Shown here one piece after another: positions 10,998 to 21,895 of a stretch of 64,000 bases of DNA. A program made the translations under genes and the position numbers. The stretch is from Bubalus kerabau. Lineage: Eukaryota; Chordata; Mammalia; Artiodactyla; Bovidae. The stretch spans positions 114,762,001 through 114,826,000 of the forward strand of contig NC_073624.1 in the NCBI RefSeq assembly GCF_029407905.1. Reading direction: 5' to 3'. Under the pieces are notes generated by a model. The model worked only from the letters and a program-made list of their open reading frames with translations, searched no databases and was not told the origin of the DNA. Each line of letters begins with the position of its first letter. Position 1 is the first letter of the stretch.

Positions 10998-11567
10998 TTA
11001 ACATCTATATAGCATTTAACACCTATAATAGAAACTTACCATTGGTGGGGACATCAAAGATTCTCTGGCCTTACCTCTCAGCCAATGAAGGAACAAATCT
11101 TTGTCTTACTAGTCAGGTGGCCATGTGTATCTATCTGAAACCTCTAAGATTGGAAAGACTTTCTCTTCTCCAGTAAGAGCTGATTCTTTCCAATATTAGA
11201 CTAATTAGATCTAATTATAAACAACTCTGAGGATGAGTAATAATTTGTCTCCATTTAACTTCCACCCAGGGATCCCCATAACTCTGAAACCAACAGAACA
11301 ACTTTACACTACTTTACCATGGTGGGCCCTCAAAAAGACAACTGCTAATTCCCTGTTCAGCCAAACATTACTACCTTGTTCGTTTTTCTTCATTCTGGGT
11401 GGTTGTCAAAGCAACCACCATTCTTCTGCCAGTCTGAAAATCTCTTCCTTTTAATTTACCAATTATTTGAACTGTTGACATATGATTAATAACTGTATTA
11501 TTATTTTAAACTTAGAAAATATTGAAAAACTTCCCTAATTAACTATATGAAAGTTGCATGCATGTGT
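10998..11567. other. Intronic sequence, nothing recognised
   Basis: AT-rich unique-looking DNA with no exon, RNA gene or repeat recognised. Confidence 0.4.
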
Positions 11568-11590
11568 ACACACACACACACTCACACACA
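11568..11590 (+). repeat. (AC)n microsatellite
   Basis: A short CA dinucleotide run with one interruption (cacacacacacactcacacaca). Confidence 0.85.
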
Positions 11591-11787
11591 GGAATGTTAC
11601 TCAGTCATAAAAAGAATGAAATAATGCCATTTGTAGCAACAAGCATGAACTTAGAAATTATCATACTATGTGAAATAAATCATATAGAGAAAGACAAATA
11701 TCATATGATACCACTTATATGTGGACTCTAAAAGAAATGATACAAATAACTTATTTACAAGACAGAAGCTGACATAGAAAGCAAACT

Positions 11788-12050
11788 GCTGTTGCTGCCG
11801 CTAAGTCACTTCAATCGTGTCCGACTCTGTGTGGCCCCATAGATGGCAGCCCACCAGGCTCCCCCGTCCCTGGGATTCTCCAGGCAAGAACACTGGAGTG
11901 GGTTGCCATTTCCTTCTCCAATGCATGAAAGTGAAAAGTGAAAGTGAAGTCACTCAGTCGTGTCTGACTCTTCGCGACCCCATGGACTGCAGCCTACCAG
12001 GCTCCTCCATCCATGGGATTTTCCAGGCAAGAGTACTGGAGTGGGGTGCC
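11788..12050 (-). repeat. Bov-A2 SINE with 14-bp target duplication
   Basis: Two Bov-A units joined by the 'catgaaagtgaaaagtgaaa' linker, antisense. The target duplication atagaaagcaaact is perfect on both sides (11774-11787 and 12051-12064), which shows insertion into the pre-existing L1. Confidence 0.94.
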
Positions 12051-12252
12051 ATAGAAAGCAAACTAATGGTTATCAAATGGGAAAGGTTGAAGGGGATAAA
12101 TTAGGAATTTAGGAATTTGGGAGTAAAATATACACACTACTATATATATAAAGTAAACAAGGACCTACTGTATAGCACAGGGAATTTCACTCAATATTTA
12201 GTAATAACCTGTATGGGAAAAGAATCTGAAAAAACTATGTGAGTATGCATAC

Positions 12253-12254
<2 letters not shown>

Positions 12255-12289
<35 letters not shown>
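12255..12289. repeat. (TA)n microsatellite
   Basis: About 17 uninterrupted TA units inside the L1 3' end; probably length-variable. Confidence 0.95.
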
Positions 12290-12294
<5 letters not shown>

Positions 12295-12645
12295 ATCACT
12301 TTGTTGTACACCTGAAAACAACACATTGTAAATCAACTCTACTTCAATAAAAAAAGAAATAAAAAAGTCACCCATGGTATCCTCATGCACATGGCATAAA
12401 CTTTTCCAATCCTAATCCATGTGATTTCTAGCCTAGGAGATTAATATATGTTTAAATATCAGAACTGTATTTAACTTAGCCCTTAAGACTCTAATTACAC
12501 CTTCTCCAGAAATTCTTCCTATTCTCCTCTTCATAAATACAACACAGCATACTTGAGAAATGGTTATAAAGAAGTCTATCTCTTATTTCCAAATAATCTG
12601 GCAGAACCCTGAAGGAAAAGGAAGGATTTATAAGAAAAATCTTAA

Positions 12646-13498
12646 AGGGTGACTACAGCCATGAAATTAAAAGACTCTTGCTCCTTGGAAGAAAAGTTAT
12701 GACAAACCTAGACAGTGTATTAAAAAGCAGAGATATTACTTTGCCAAAAAAGGTCTATCTAGTCAAAGCTATGTTTTTTTCCAGTAGTCATGTATGGATG
12801 TCAGAGTTGGACCATAAAGAAGTCTGAGCACCGAAGAATTGATGCTTTAGAACTGTGTTTTAGAAGAATGTTGGAGAAGACTCTTGAGAGTCCCTTGGAC
12901 TGCAAGAAGATCAAACCAGTCAATTCTTTTTTTTTTATTTATTTTTATTTATTTTATTTTTAAACCTGAAACACTGTATTAGTTTTGCCAAACATCAAAA
13001 CGAATCCGCCACAGGTATACATGTGCTCCCCATCCTGAACCCTTCTTCCTCCTCCCTCCCCACACCATCCCTCTGGGTCATCCCAGTGCACCAGCCCCAA
13101 GCATCCAGTATTGTGCATTGAACCTGGACTGGCAACTTGTTTCATACATGATATTACACATGTTTCAATGCCATTCTCCCAAATCTTCCCACCCTCTCCC
13201 TCTCCAACAGTCCATAAGACTGTAATAATCCTGACTATTCACTGGAAGGACTGATGCTAAAGTTCAAATACTTTGGCCACCTGATGTGAAGAGCCAACTA
13301 ATTAGAAGAGACCCTGATGCTGGGAAAGACTGAAGGCAAAAGGAGAAGAGGGTGTCAGAGGATGAGATGGTTAAATAGCATCATGACTCAATGTACAGGA
13401 GTTTGAGCAAACTCTGGGAAATAGTGGAGGACAGGGAAGCCTGGTGTGCTGCAGACCATGGGGTTGCAAAGAGTTGGACACGACTGAGTGATTGAACA
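12646..13498 (+). mobile_element. BovB LINE 3' part, split by an antisense L1-BT
   Basis: The BovB sequence runs 12646-12926 ('ggtgactacagccatgaaat' to 'accagtcaatt') and resumes near 13222 ('ctattcactggaaggactga') to 13498. The middle is an antisense L1-BT 3' end. Confidence 0.9.
12927..13221 (-). mobile_element. L1-BT 3' UTR, antisense, nested in BovB
   Basis: Opens with a T-rich stretch (complement of the A-rich tail), then 'ctgaaacactgtattagttt', 'atccgccacaggtatacatg' and 'accatccctctgggtcatcc'. These are the complement of the bovine L1 3' UTR also present in sense at 14500-14789. Confidence 0.9.
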
Positions 13499-13714
13499 CA
13501 ACAGAAAAAAATATCATTACAGTCATAGGAAAGGCAGAGGTAAAGAAGGGGTTTTACTAAAAGTGGCAGAAAAAAAAGTAATAGTGAAGGATGAGACCAA
13601 ACTGGAGACACACTAAAGTTAATACTGATGTGGTGGCGTATCTAACACGTCACACAGTAGAGAAGCCAATGATTCTAAGTGGTGGTAAGAGATGAAGAGT
13701 CTTAAGAAAGTGTT

Positions 13715-14789
13715 TCAGAATGGGAGAAAATAATAGCAAATGAAGCAACTGACAAACAACTAATCTCAAAAATATACAAGCAACTCCTACAGCTCAATTC
13801 CAGAAAAATAAATGACCCAATCAAAAAATGGGCCAAAGAACTAAATAGACATTTCTCCAAAGAAGACATACAGATGGCTAACAAACACATGAAAAGATGC
13901 TCAACATCACTCATTATCAGAGAAATGCAAATCAAAACCACTATGAGGTACCATTTCACACCAGTCAGAATAGCTGCGATCCAAAAGTCTACAAGTAATA
14001 AATGCTGGGGAGGGTGTGGAGAAAAGGGAACCCTCTTACACTGTTGGTGGGAATGCAAACTAGTACAGCCACTATGGAGAACAGTGTGGAGATTCCTTAA
14101 AAAACTGGAAACAGAACTGCCTTATGATCCAGCAATCCCACTGCTGGGCATACACACTGAGGAAACCAGAAGGGAAAGAGACACGTGTACCCCAATGTTC
14201 ATCGCAGCACTGTTTATAATAGCCAGGACATGGAAGCAACCTAGATGTCCATCAGCAGATGAATGGATAAGAAAGCAGTGGTACATATACACAATGGAGT
14301 ATTACTCAGCCACTAAAAGAATACATTTGAATCAGTTCTAACGAGGTGGATGAAACTGGAGCCTATTATACAGAGTGAAGTAAGCCAGAAAGAAAAACAC
14401 CAATACAGTATACTAATGCATATATATGGAATTTAGAAAGATGGTAACAATAACCCTGTATACGAGACAGCAAAAGAGACACTGACGTATAGAGCAGTCT
14501 TTTGGACTCTGTGGGAGAGGGAGAGGGAGAGGGTGGGATGATTTGGGAGATTGGCATTGAAACATGTATAATATCATATATGAAATGAGTCGCCAGTCCA
14601 GGTTCGATGCATGATACTGGATACTTGGGGCTGGTGCACTGGGATGACCCAGAGGGATGGTATGGGGAGGGAGGAGGGAGGAGAGTTCAGGATGGGGAAC
14701 ACGTGTATACCTGTGGCGGATTCATTCTGATATATGGCAAAACCAATACAATATTGTAAAGTTAAAAAATAAAATAAAATTAAAAAAAA
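13715..14789 (+). mobile_element. L1-BT insertion, 1075 bp, 5'-truncated
   Basis: Contains the ORF2 C-terminus and whole 3' UTR of a bovine L1. The 13874-14341 frame shows the L1 Cys-rich end motif (CGEKGTLLHCWWECKLVQPLW), 'MEYYSATK', and a stop soon after. It ends in an A-rich tail, and an 11-bp target duplication aagaaagtgtt lies at 13704-13714 and 14790-14800. The copy looks relatively young but cannot move on its own. Confidence 0.93.
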
Positions 14790-14800
14790 AAGAAAGTGTT

Positions 14801-15960
14801 AAGATGACTTTTACTGGAGGGAGTAAAGAAAGAACAATATTGCCCTTGTACAAGTTTCCCAAAATATACCTTTATATGTACCCTGTCACCAAGCCCTTTC
14901 CCTCAGGGAGAACTTTCACATTGCAATCAAACTGCATTTCAATCACCTACCTGCCAATTTCTTAATATTAATAACACTGATATTTGAATTACTTTCAACA
15001 TTTTTTACATAAACTTAAAGAACACTATATTTTCAGACATTCCATTTTTACTCAGCATTTTTTTTTAACACCTTTATCACATTTTAAGTTTCCTTCTTCC
15101 AATCCAGCAGGCATCTTAAGTGCTTGGGTTCTTCCCACTGAATCCATTGCTTGTTTACACAGCTTCCCTCATGTTTCAGAACCATCACCTCTCTCCCTCC
15201 TCTGGTTTTTCTCCTCAGACATCCACTCATGACACTGCACCACTCATAACCATCAGACAAATGGACATTTTCCTCCTAGCACTTACTGAGCAGAACATAA
15301 TCACTGCCTCGTTCACATCAGGAAAGATAATAACCAAATCAAAATTTATTGCAGTAAATGTTCTCAATGACCCACAAAAGGCAAGATAAAGTTAAATGTA
15401 CTTGCAAACCCCTTAAGGATGGCACAAGCTTGAAACAGCCTGTAAATTTGTATCCAAGTGATGTCTAGAGAAATAGTGGTGGGGAGAGAATGTGAACCTA
15501 AAAGGCAAAATATAAAAGCACAAATAATATGAAATATTTAGTAACAAAAGTTAGAAGAAAATGTATTTAGTGAGAAATGTATTTAGTCACAAAAATGTAT
15601 TCCATTTCACTTTTATAACTTTAAATCTAGCTATTATTCCTGAAGGAAGCCTCTTAAGTGTCAGACAAAATAGTAAAGGCTTATACACACATTTTCCAGA
15701 AGGCCATATTCTGAAATTCACTTTGAGTTTTCAACATTAGTGTGAACTGTTTTCTCTTGGCTTGTAATATCTCTTCTCTGAGCAGGACACAGAATAACAG
15801 GCTTAGTTTGGTGCTTCTGAATCTTTACCTAATGGTAGACAGACCATTTAAACTGTGTGGTCCTGCTCTTATTTTTCAGGCTTTAATTACATGAATTGTA
15901 CATGAACACTGCCAGTCCTGTTATCTTTTATGAGGAAAACAAATTATATATGAATGAACC
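14801..15960. other. Intronic sequence, nothing recognised
   Basis: AT-rich intron. No exon with splice sites matching NAV3 was found, and no repeat was assigned. Confidence 0.4.
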
Positions 15961-16184
15961 TTCAGTTCAGTTCAGTTCAGTCGCTCAGTCGTGTCCGACT
16001 CTTTGCGACCCCATGAATTGCAGCACGCCAGGTCTCCCTGTCCATCACCAACTCCTGGAGTTCACTGAGACTCACGTCCATCGAGTCAGTGATGCCATCC
16101 AGCCATCTCATCCTCTGTTGTCCCCTTCTCCTCCTGCCCCCAATCCCTCCCAGCATCAGAGTCTTTTCCAATGAGTCAGCTCTT
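15961..16184 (-). mobile_element. BovB 3' end, antisense
   Basis: Begins with four ttcag-type tail units and 'tcgctcagtcgtgtccgact', and runs about 220 bp back from the BovB 3' end to 'caatgagtcagctctt'. Confidence 0.93.
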
Positions 16185-17040
16185 AATAACCTTATTCACA
16201 GAGAATTATATCTTCTACAATAGCCATACTACAAACATTATTTTTTAGAGTTTAGCTGTCTGATTTATTTGGAGAAATCACCTTGGTTTTGTGGATCACC
16301 CCCAACAGGGAGTTGGATACAACATTTTTCAACTCATCAGGGTAAACCAGACACATTAGGGGGCAAAAATAGCAAAATATAACTAGCAGTTTTACTAGTT
16401 ATCTTTTAAATATTCTCCTATATAGTTATAACACAAACCCTAGTCTATCTGATTTATTAGAATATATAAGAATAAAGAATTGAACTCAGGGATCTCTGCC
16501 TAAAAACAAACTTGGAAGAGGCCATTTTGAGTCAGAAGCAGAACCCAGTTAAGCACCTGGCAGAAATCCTGAAATTCCTGTGTGCTATGGACTCGGATAT
16601 ATTTACCAACTTAAAATGCATCATTATTTAGGGAATTGCCTTGCAATGCTTCATTATCCTGATATGATTCTTCATATTAGAGCTGTTTGAATAAACTCTT
16701 CCTCTCACTTTCTCATCTGCATTTTTGAATACTGGCATCTGTTGGGGGAGAGAAAAGCCTTATAGAGAGCAATCCCATAAATACAATTAGCAGATACTCT
16801 GTTTAAGAACCATATACTACACAGACACCTATGGAGAGCTGACCCTCTGACAGTAATGCTCCAAGTTATTTATGCACAAGAAGGCATGTGTCATATACAC
16901 ACCCACCCACAGCCTGCTATAATTTAACAGAACAACCAACACACGCTGTCAGAAGACTTCACTCTGGTTGTATCTTTGAAAATACTTACATAAGAGGTAC
17001 TCAGAGCAAGATAAATGCTACCACTTTCAAGGTATGATTT

Positions 17041-17068
17041 GAATCACATCACAAATGTGATTTGATTC
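17041..17068. repeat. Inverted repeat, 13-bp arms
   Basis: Left arm gaatcacatcaca and right arm tgtgatttgattc, separated by AA; complementary except for one position. Confidence 0.8.
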
Positions 17069-17094
17069 TACCGTTTCAGAGGATCAAGAGAAGA

Positions 17095-17125
17095 AAAAGG
17101 AGTCTTAAGAATTAAGACTCCTTTT
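17095..17125. repeat. Perfect inverted repeat, 14-bp arms
   Basis: Left arm aaaaggagtcttaa and right arm ttaagactcctttt around the 3-nt loop GAA. Confidence 0.9.
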
Positions 17126-18426
17126 CTTGCCTTTTTACTGGATGCAGTTTTTTTTTTGTTTGTTTTGTTTGTTTGTTTTTATGAGAATCTTTCATCACAG
17201 AAATCACACAATGGTGAAGAAGTAAATCTTCAGTGTTTGATCATCTAGGGTATTGAGATTCAGAAATCACCATTCCTTCAACTGCAGAAACATTCTTCTT
17301 CTAAAGCTAAACTGACATGCAAAATGGAGCGATATTTGCCTCTGCTGTCTCTCTAAGCTTTCTTCTTCTAAAGCTGATTCACTGAGATTCCAGAAAATCT
17401 CATAAAACCTCTTGTAACAGGAAGGTCTACAAAGAGAATAAAAGCAAACCTATATTTGGCATCAGCTGAATGAATCAGAAACAAAGAGATCACTGGTCTG
17501 GTTTAATTCTTGTGATTATAAGAGGTTCTATATGAAGGCCTTTGTGGAAATAAACACACTGATATAAAAGAGGATGTGGTCAATGGTTAAACACTTATGA
17601 GTTTTTGAAGAAGGCACCCTATGATATAAATATGGTACAGTAGAGCACTGGATTTAAAGTATCTCACTTCACTTTCATATAGTTTACCTATTCAGGCAGG
17701 TAGCGAACTAAAGAGTTACTTCAGACTTATTCATACCTAGTTAATTCAAGATTATATCAGAACTTACTCCTAACAACAATGTCATCAAAAAGGCCTAGTT
17801 TGTAAAGCATCAGAATAGTTCACACTCATCTACATAGTGATTTGAATAGTTACAATGTACACACTCCTAAATATTTTTTGTCCAATGCTTTTTAAAAAGT
17901 AGTCAAGCTGTCAGAAGAGACCTCTGCATTTCTGGAAGTCTAACTAGAATTCATGGTGCTTGTCACTGAGGTACAAACAAAGCCATCTCTTCAGACACCA
18001 GGGAGGCAGCAGGAGAAAGTTGACTGCACAAAAAAATTGAGCCACGAGCTCCATCATTCTTCATTTCAAATCTGTGGTGAGGTCACCTTGAGAGAAGTTG
18101 AACAAATAGGCCCTACTGATGACTAAGTAAAAGCACATTTGGAGTTTTAAATTGCGAACACTTAATTATGGCTATCTAGACTCCGAGCCAATAATGCCCA
18201 GGGCAGGTGCTTGCTATTCACTTTCTCCATGTAGACTTTACAACTATTTCTCATAGTTCAGTTTGCCAAAGACAATCATTTCAAGACACAAGGAATTTAA
18301 AATTCTTTTGAGTCACGGTGGTATAAAAAAAAAAAAAGTCAGTAGGAAGAACAGAAGCTCTATGGCTCATGCAAAAGGGCAGCTCCTTAAAACTCCATCC
18401 TCCTTTCAGTAGCAGACCCAACTTAC

Positions 18427-18946
18427 CTAACAAGTCAGTGTAAAGAGCCTCTTCCAGATCGCCCAGCATCGTCAGGATGACATCTTCATCCAGATGGGCT
18501 GTGCCTTCCCGCAGGCAGCTTTCTCCCTCCTCCTCAGCCCAGCTCCGGCTGAGGCTGCCGGGCCTGGAGGACACATTTTCATCTTCAGACCGGCTGTCTT
18601 CATCGCTCTCACCTTCCAAGCCTCTTCTGGAAGTCCACTCCTCTAAGTTCTCACTGCCTGAGTGGCTGGTGGGTAGGAGGCTCCAGGCCCCAGCGAGGCT
18701 TGTGTGGTACAGGGACTGCACAGAGCGGGACGAGCACCTGGAGAGCGAGCGCCTCTCTGCATAGCTGGATTCCCTCTGGCTGGCCTTGGCGGCATTTCCA
18801 AACCAGTTGGAAATGCGCACAGCAGGGCGCCTCTCCCCCTCACTGGTGAGGGACAGACTGGTCAGAGATTTCTGCTTCTGAAGACAAGCTCTCTTTGGCC
18901 TTACTTCTTTGCTCCGAAACACAGAGAGTTCAGCCGGCCGCTGCAT
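18427..18946 (-). CDS. NAV3: NAV3 alternative first coding exon (short, CH-less isoform)
   Basis: This segment encodes 173 codons plus one base, starting MQRPAELSVFRSKEVRPKRA. It carries CLQKQKSLTSLSLTSEGERR (residues 21-40), an Arg/Ser-rich middle, an acidic part, and a terminal HLDEDVILTMLGDLEEALYT then DLL. NAV1, which lacks a CH domain, has parallel elements near its N-terminus: a KQKSLTNLSF-type motif, and a V-V-T-V-LGDLEQLLF segment that runs straight into DPESQRKRTVQN. Here the donor (TTAG, gtaagt) is in phase 1 and would join exon 9245-9353 to give LLG-EDPETRRMRTVKN, the same architecture. The ATG has G at -3, and an in-frame TAA lies nine codons upstream (18974-18976). No acceptor is visible on the minus strand just upstream, so I read it as a transcription-initiating exon. 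What is inferred is the isoform, not the open frame or the splice phase. The translation past the donor (below 18427) is intronic. Confidence 0.83.
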
Positions 18947-19056
18947 GGCTCTCTTTATTGGCTTCTTTTTCAGTTAGACTTCATATTGTCTTTCTGCACA
19001 GAGATGCCAACTGGCCCTTTTGCTTATAATTAACACATGCACTTCAAGAAAAGCCC

Positions 19057-19082
19057 AGAATCTAACATTCACGTTAGATTCT
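19057..19082. repeat. Perfect 10-bp inverted repeat upstream of the alternative start codon
   Basis: Arms agaatctaac (19057-19066) and gttagattct (19073-19082) around a 6-nt loop, 111-136 bp upstream of the minus-strand ATG at 18944-18946. It would be a leader hairpin if transcription starts further upstream. Confidence 0.85.
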
Positions 19083-19757
19083 AGAGCTGTAGCACAATCA
19101 ATGAGTTGCCCACAATTCAGCTTGCCACGTCATTGCCCTCATCAGCAGTACTCACAAACATTTTGCTTGGACATATCGGAAGCAGAAGAGAGTTCACCAG
19201 ACACTTCTCCAGCTGCAAAGTAGTACAGGAAGCCAACCACGTTTTCCAATCTTCATCCAATCACATGTCTCAGCAGGGAGATGGGTCCACATTTCCCTCT
19301 ATGGTTTCTGTATTCCCAAACGCGAGGAAGTGAAGCACAAGCACCCCAGATGTCTCTGACTGTGCTTTTTTTTTTTCTCCCTGTCTCTCACCAGCCCTTC
19401 ACTGATCTGGGTCTGCAGCCCTTAACTCTAGAGGAACTGACACGGTGTAGCATGCATAGCCTCCTCATCAGAGCCCCGTAAGAGCAGATTAAGCACCAAA
19501 GCCAGCCCTGCACGAGCCTCTCGTGTTTTAGTATTCCACCTGCATTCGCAGATCTACGGCTCTTCCTTGCTGCTGCAGTGGATGCTGCTGGCTGCCATGG
19601 CAGCAAACATCCTGCTAAATTAAAACAGAGGCACGGAAGCGGCTGTCCAGCCTGGCATGCCACAGGTTTCAAAGCCAAGTCTGAATGAGATGCTACACGA
19701 TTAACCCTCTTCACGTTTAAATCACTCTAGGCTACCCCGCCTCAGATACAGAGGCAC

Positions 19758-19798
19758 TCGCGCGCGCGCGCGTGCACACACACACACACACACACACT
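19758..19798. repeat. (CG)n(CA)n alternating purine-pyrimidine microsatellite
   Basis: About six CG units pass through TG into about eleven CA units, an unbroken alternating purine-pyrimidine tract. Confidence 0.93.
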
Positions 19799-19800
19799 TA

Positions 19801-20680
19801 CTCACTCTTACACATAACACACACTCCACGACACTGAGAATGACAGACTAATTCTCCATAGCTGCAGGCAGCCGAAGCAGGCAGATCTGTCTTCTGAATG
19901 TTGGGATTCGTGCTACAAAAGCACAAATCAAATTCAAGAGTGTAAAGGACCTAAAAACCACTCTCCACCGGCAGGCAGATAATGGTTTAAAGGGAAAGAC
20001 TTCACCTTCTCTTTTAAAGAGCAAATTCAAGGGCTTTTTATTTTGAGGATATTTAGTATTATACAATCCTACTGTACAATAAAAATCAAGATTTCTTCCT
20101 ATAAAAATAGCAAAAAATAAAACCTTTAAAAGTTGTTTTTTTTTTTTTTTTTAGTTTTGAGAAGGGATATTTTTACTCAAAGCATATAATTGAGAGTTAA
20201 TGGCTAAGTGTGTGGAAGACAGTGACGTGCCAAAAACATAAAATGTATATTATGTTTTCTGACATGGAGCATTTTTCCTAGTCTATTCTATAAACCTATC
20301 ACTGTGTAATCTGTGTAAGCTCTTTATTTTTAATCTTTTGATAAAAAGCAGAAAACCTAAAGGGTAAGTTTCTTGTATTTATCTTGCACTGGTTACAATT
20401 GCCATCCTGAAATTCTGATTTTAGGAAGACTTTGAAAATACTTATCAAGTGTAGTAGAGACCATGTTCTACTGAGAGCTAATGAGAAGAGTATCAAGGAA
20501 AAGCTTATGAGATTGTTTCTGTCCGTAAACATTCCTCTCCAAAAGGGGGAAGCATGGAGAAACAGATTAAAATATTTGTGTCATTCAAAGTGATATAATT
20601 CCCTAGCACATAATTTTCTGAGCTAATATGATCTAATTAATTCTGATTTTTCACCTCATATTGCTAACTTCAATTAGGTG
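19801..20680. other. Intronic sequence, nothing recognised
   Basis: Contains a poly-T run near 20136-20152. No exon or transposon was recognised. Confidence 0.4.
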
Positions 20681-20892
20681 GTGTTGTTGTTATTTGCTCA
20701 GTCATGTCAGATTCTTTTGCAACCACATGGACTGTAGCCCACCAGGCTCCTCTGTCCATTGGATTCACCAGTTAAGAATACTGGAGTGGATTGCCATTTC
20801 CTTCCCCAGGGGATCTTCCTGACCCAGGGATCGAACCCTTGTCTCCTGCATTAGCAGGTGGATTCTTTACCACTGAGCCACGAGGGAAGGCC
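20681..20892 (-). repeat. Bov-tA SINE, antisense
   Basis: Starts with 'gttgttgttatttgctcagt' (complement of the tail) and ends 'ctgagccacgagggaaggcc' (complement of the tRNA-like head). Full length. Confidence 0.92.
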
Positions 20893-21184
20893 AAAGCTGG
20901 GGGTAAGGGGATGCCCTATCTTCTAACTATATAAATTATCATTATAATGTACACTGCCTACACCTCTACATAGATAACAACTTACTTTGCAAAATAATTA
21001 TTTCTTATGCTCAAGCTCAAGAGGGACCACGAGTACACAGATACATAAAAGAGAATCAGATGGAAAGAATGGCAATTATTTGTGATAAAAAATTTTGCGA
21101 CTAAACGAACCTGTGAATTTTAAGTACAGATTCTCAATTCTCCACTCGTCAAAAATAAATTATGTTTATATAAAATGTGCTTAA

Positions 21185-21503
21185 GTCTCCCCTGCTGGCT
21201 CAGTGGTAAAGAATCCACCTGCTAATGCTACAGCCTCAGGTTTAATCTCTGATGCTGGTAGATCCCACCTGCTGCACGCAGAGCAACTAAGCACCACAAC
21301 TCTTGAATCTGTGCCTAGGGCCTGGGAGTGGCAACTGCTGAAGCCTGCCTGCCCTAGAGTCTGTGCTCTGCCACAAGAGGAGCCACCCAACTGGGAGCTC
21401 ACACACTGAAACTAAAGAGCAGCCCTGCTGGCGGCAGCCAGAGAAAAGCCCGTGCTGCAACAAAGACCTAGCACAGCCAGAGATAAATAAATATATAAAT
21501 ATA
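21185..21503 (+). repeat. CHR-type tRNA-derived SINE
   Basis: tRNA-like head (ctgctggctcagtggtaaag), then a 'gatcccacctgctgcacgca' and 'gagcaactaagcaccacaac' body and an A/T-rich 'gataaataaata' tail, typical of the older cetartiodactyl CHR SINEs rather than Bov-tA. Confidence 0.7.
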
Positions 21504-21895
21504 TCGTGTTTAAATAAAACAAGGGTACAAAGGCTAAATCACAGAAACCGAAAACTGTCCTTCTACGACACCATTTTATAAAGTGTTTTTTTTAAAGATT
21601 AGAATGCTACTCCACTTTGGAGTTTTGTTTTGCTTTGTTCTTTCTTCATTTGGAGTTATTGTGATCCAGTGAATCACTAGATTACAAGACCAGAGTAAAT
21701 TTGCTAAGGTTAGAAAACATTAATTTGTTTGATAGGTATTATGCTGAAGTACACATGTAGCATCTTCTAAAGTCTTACAGATTCACCAAAAATGGAATTC
21801 TTATGCTTTAGGCATCAACAGCTGAGCATATATAAGTAAAAGCAATAATGATGCCCTCTCTTTATACAAGGAAACTTGTGTACCAGTCAGCTTAG

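Larger units (their letters stand above)
11591..12360 (+). mobile_element. L1 3' end, interrupted by a SINE and a TA repeat
   Basis: Contains the end of L1 ORF2 ('gttactcagtcataaaaaga', 'atcatatgataccacttata') and the 3' UTR down to 'cttcaataaaaaaagaaat'. A Bov-A2 SINE is inserted at 11788-12050, and a TA microsatellite occupies 12255-12289. Confidence 0.85.
16185..18426. other. Intronic sequence with two adjacent inverted repeats
   Basis: No recognised transposon in about 2.2 kb. A T/G-rich tract lies at 17150-17180. Two hairpin-capable inverted repeats lie at 17041-17068 and 17095-17125 (listed separately). Confidence 0.45.
18947..19800 (-). promoter_or_regulatory. Putative alternative NAV3 promoter and 5' leader
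   Basis: This stretch directly upstream of the alternative start codon contains no recognisable interspersed repeat. It is richer in CpG and G+C than the surrounding intron (for example around 19320-19760), and a GC-box-like GGCGGGG on the minus strand lies near 19733-19740. A 10-bp perfect inverted repeat lies at 19057-19082 and a CG/CA alternating tract at 19758-19798. No convincing TATA box was seen. The promoter role is inferred only from position next to the probable first exon; the transcription start cannot be read from sequence alone. Confidence 0.35.

Noticed and set aside
11568..12289. CA and TA runs as a CRISPR-like or structured array
   Set aside because: Simple microsatellites in a mammalian genome; no repeat-spacer pattern.
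13874..14341. 155-codon plus-strand frame as a protein gene
   Set aside because: It is the C-terminus of L1-BT ORF2 inside an insertion bounded by a target duplication.
18281..18426. C-terminal extension of the alternative exon frame past LLG
   Set aside because: It reads through an ideal gtaagt donor, and the added residues have no family similarity.
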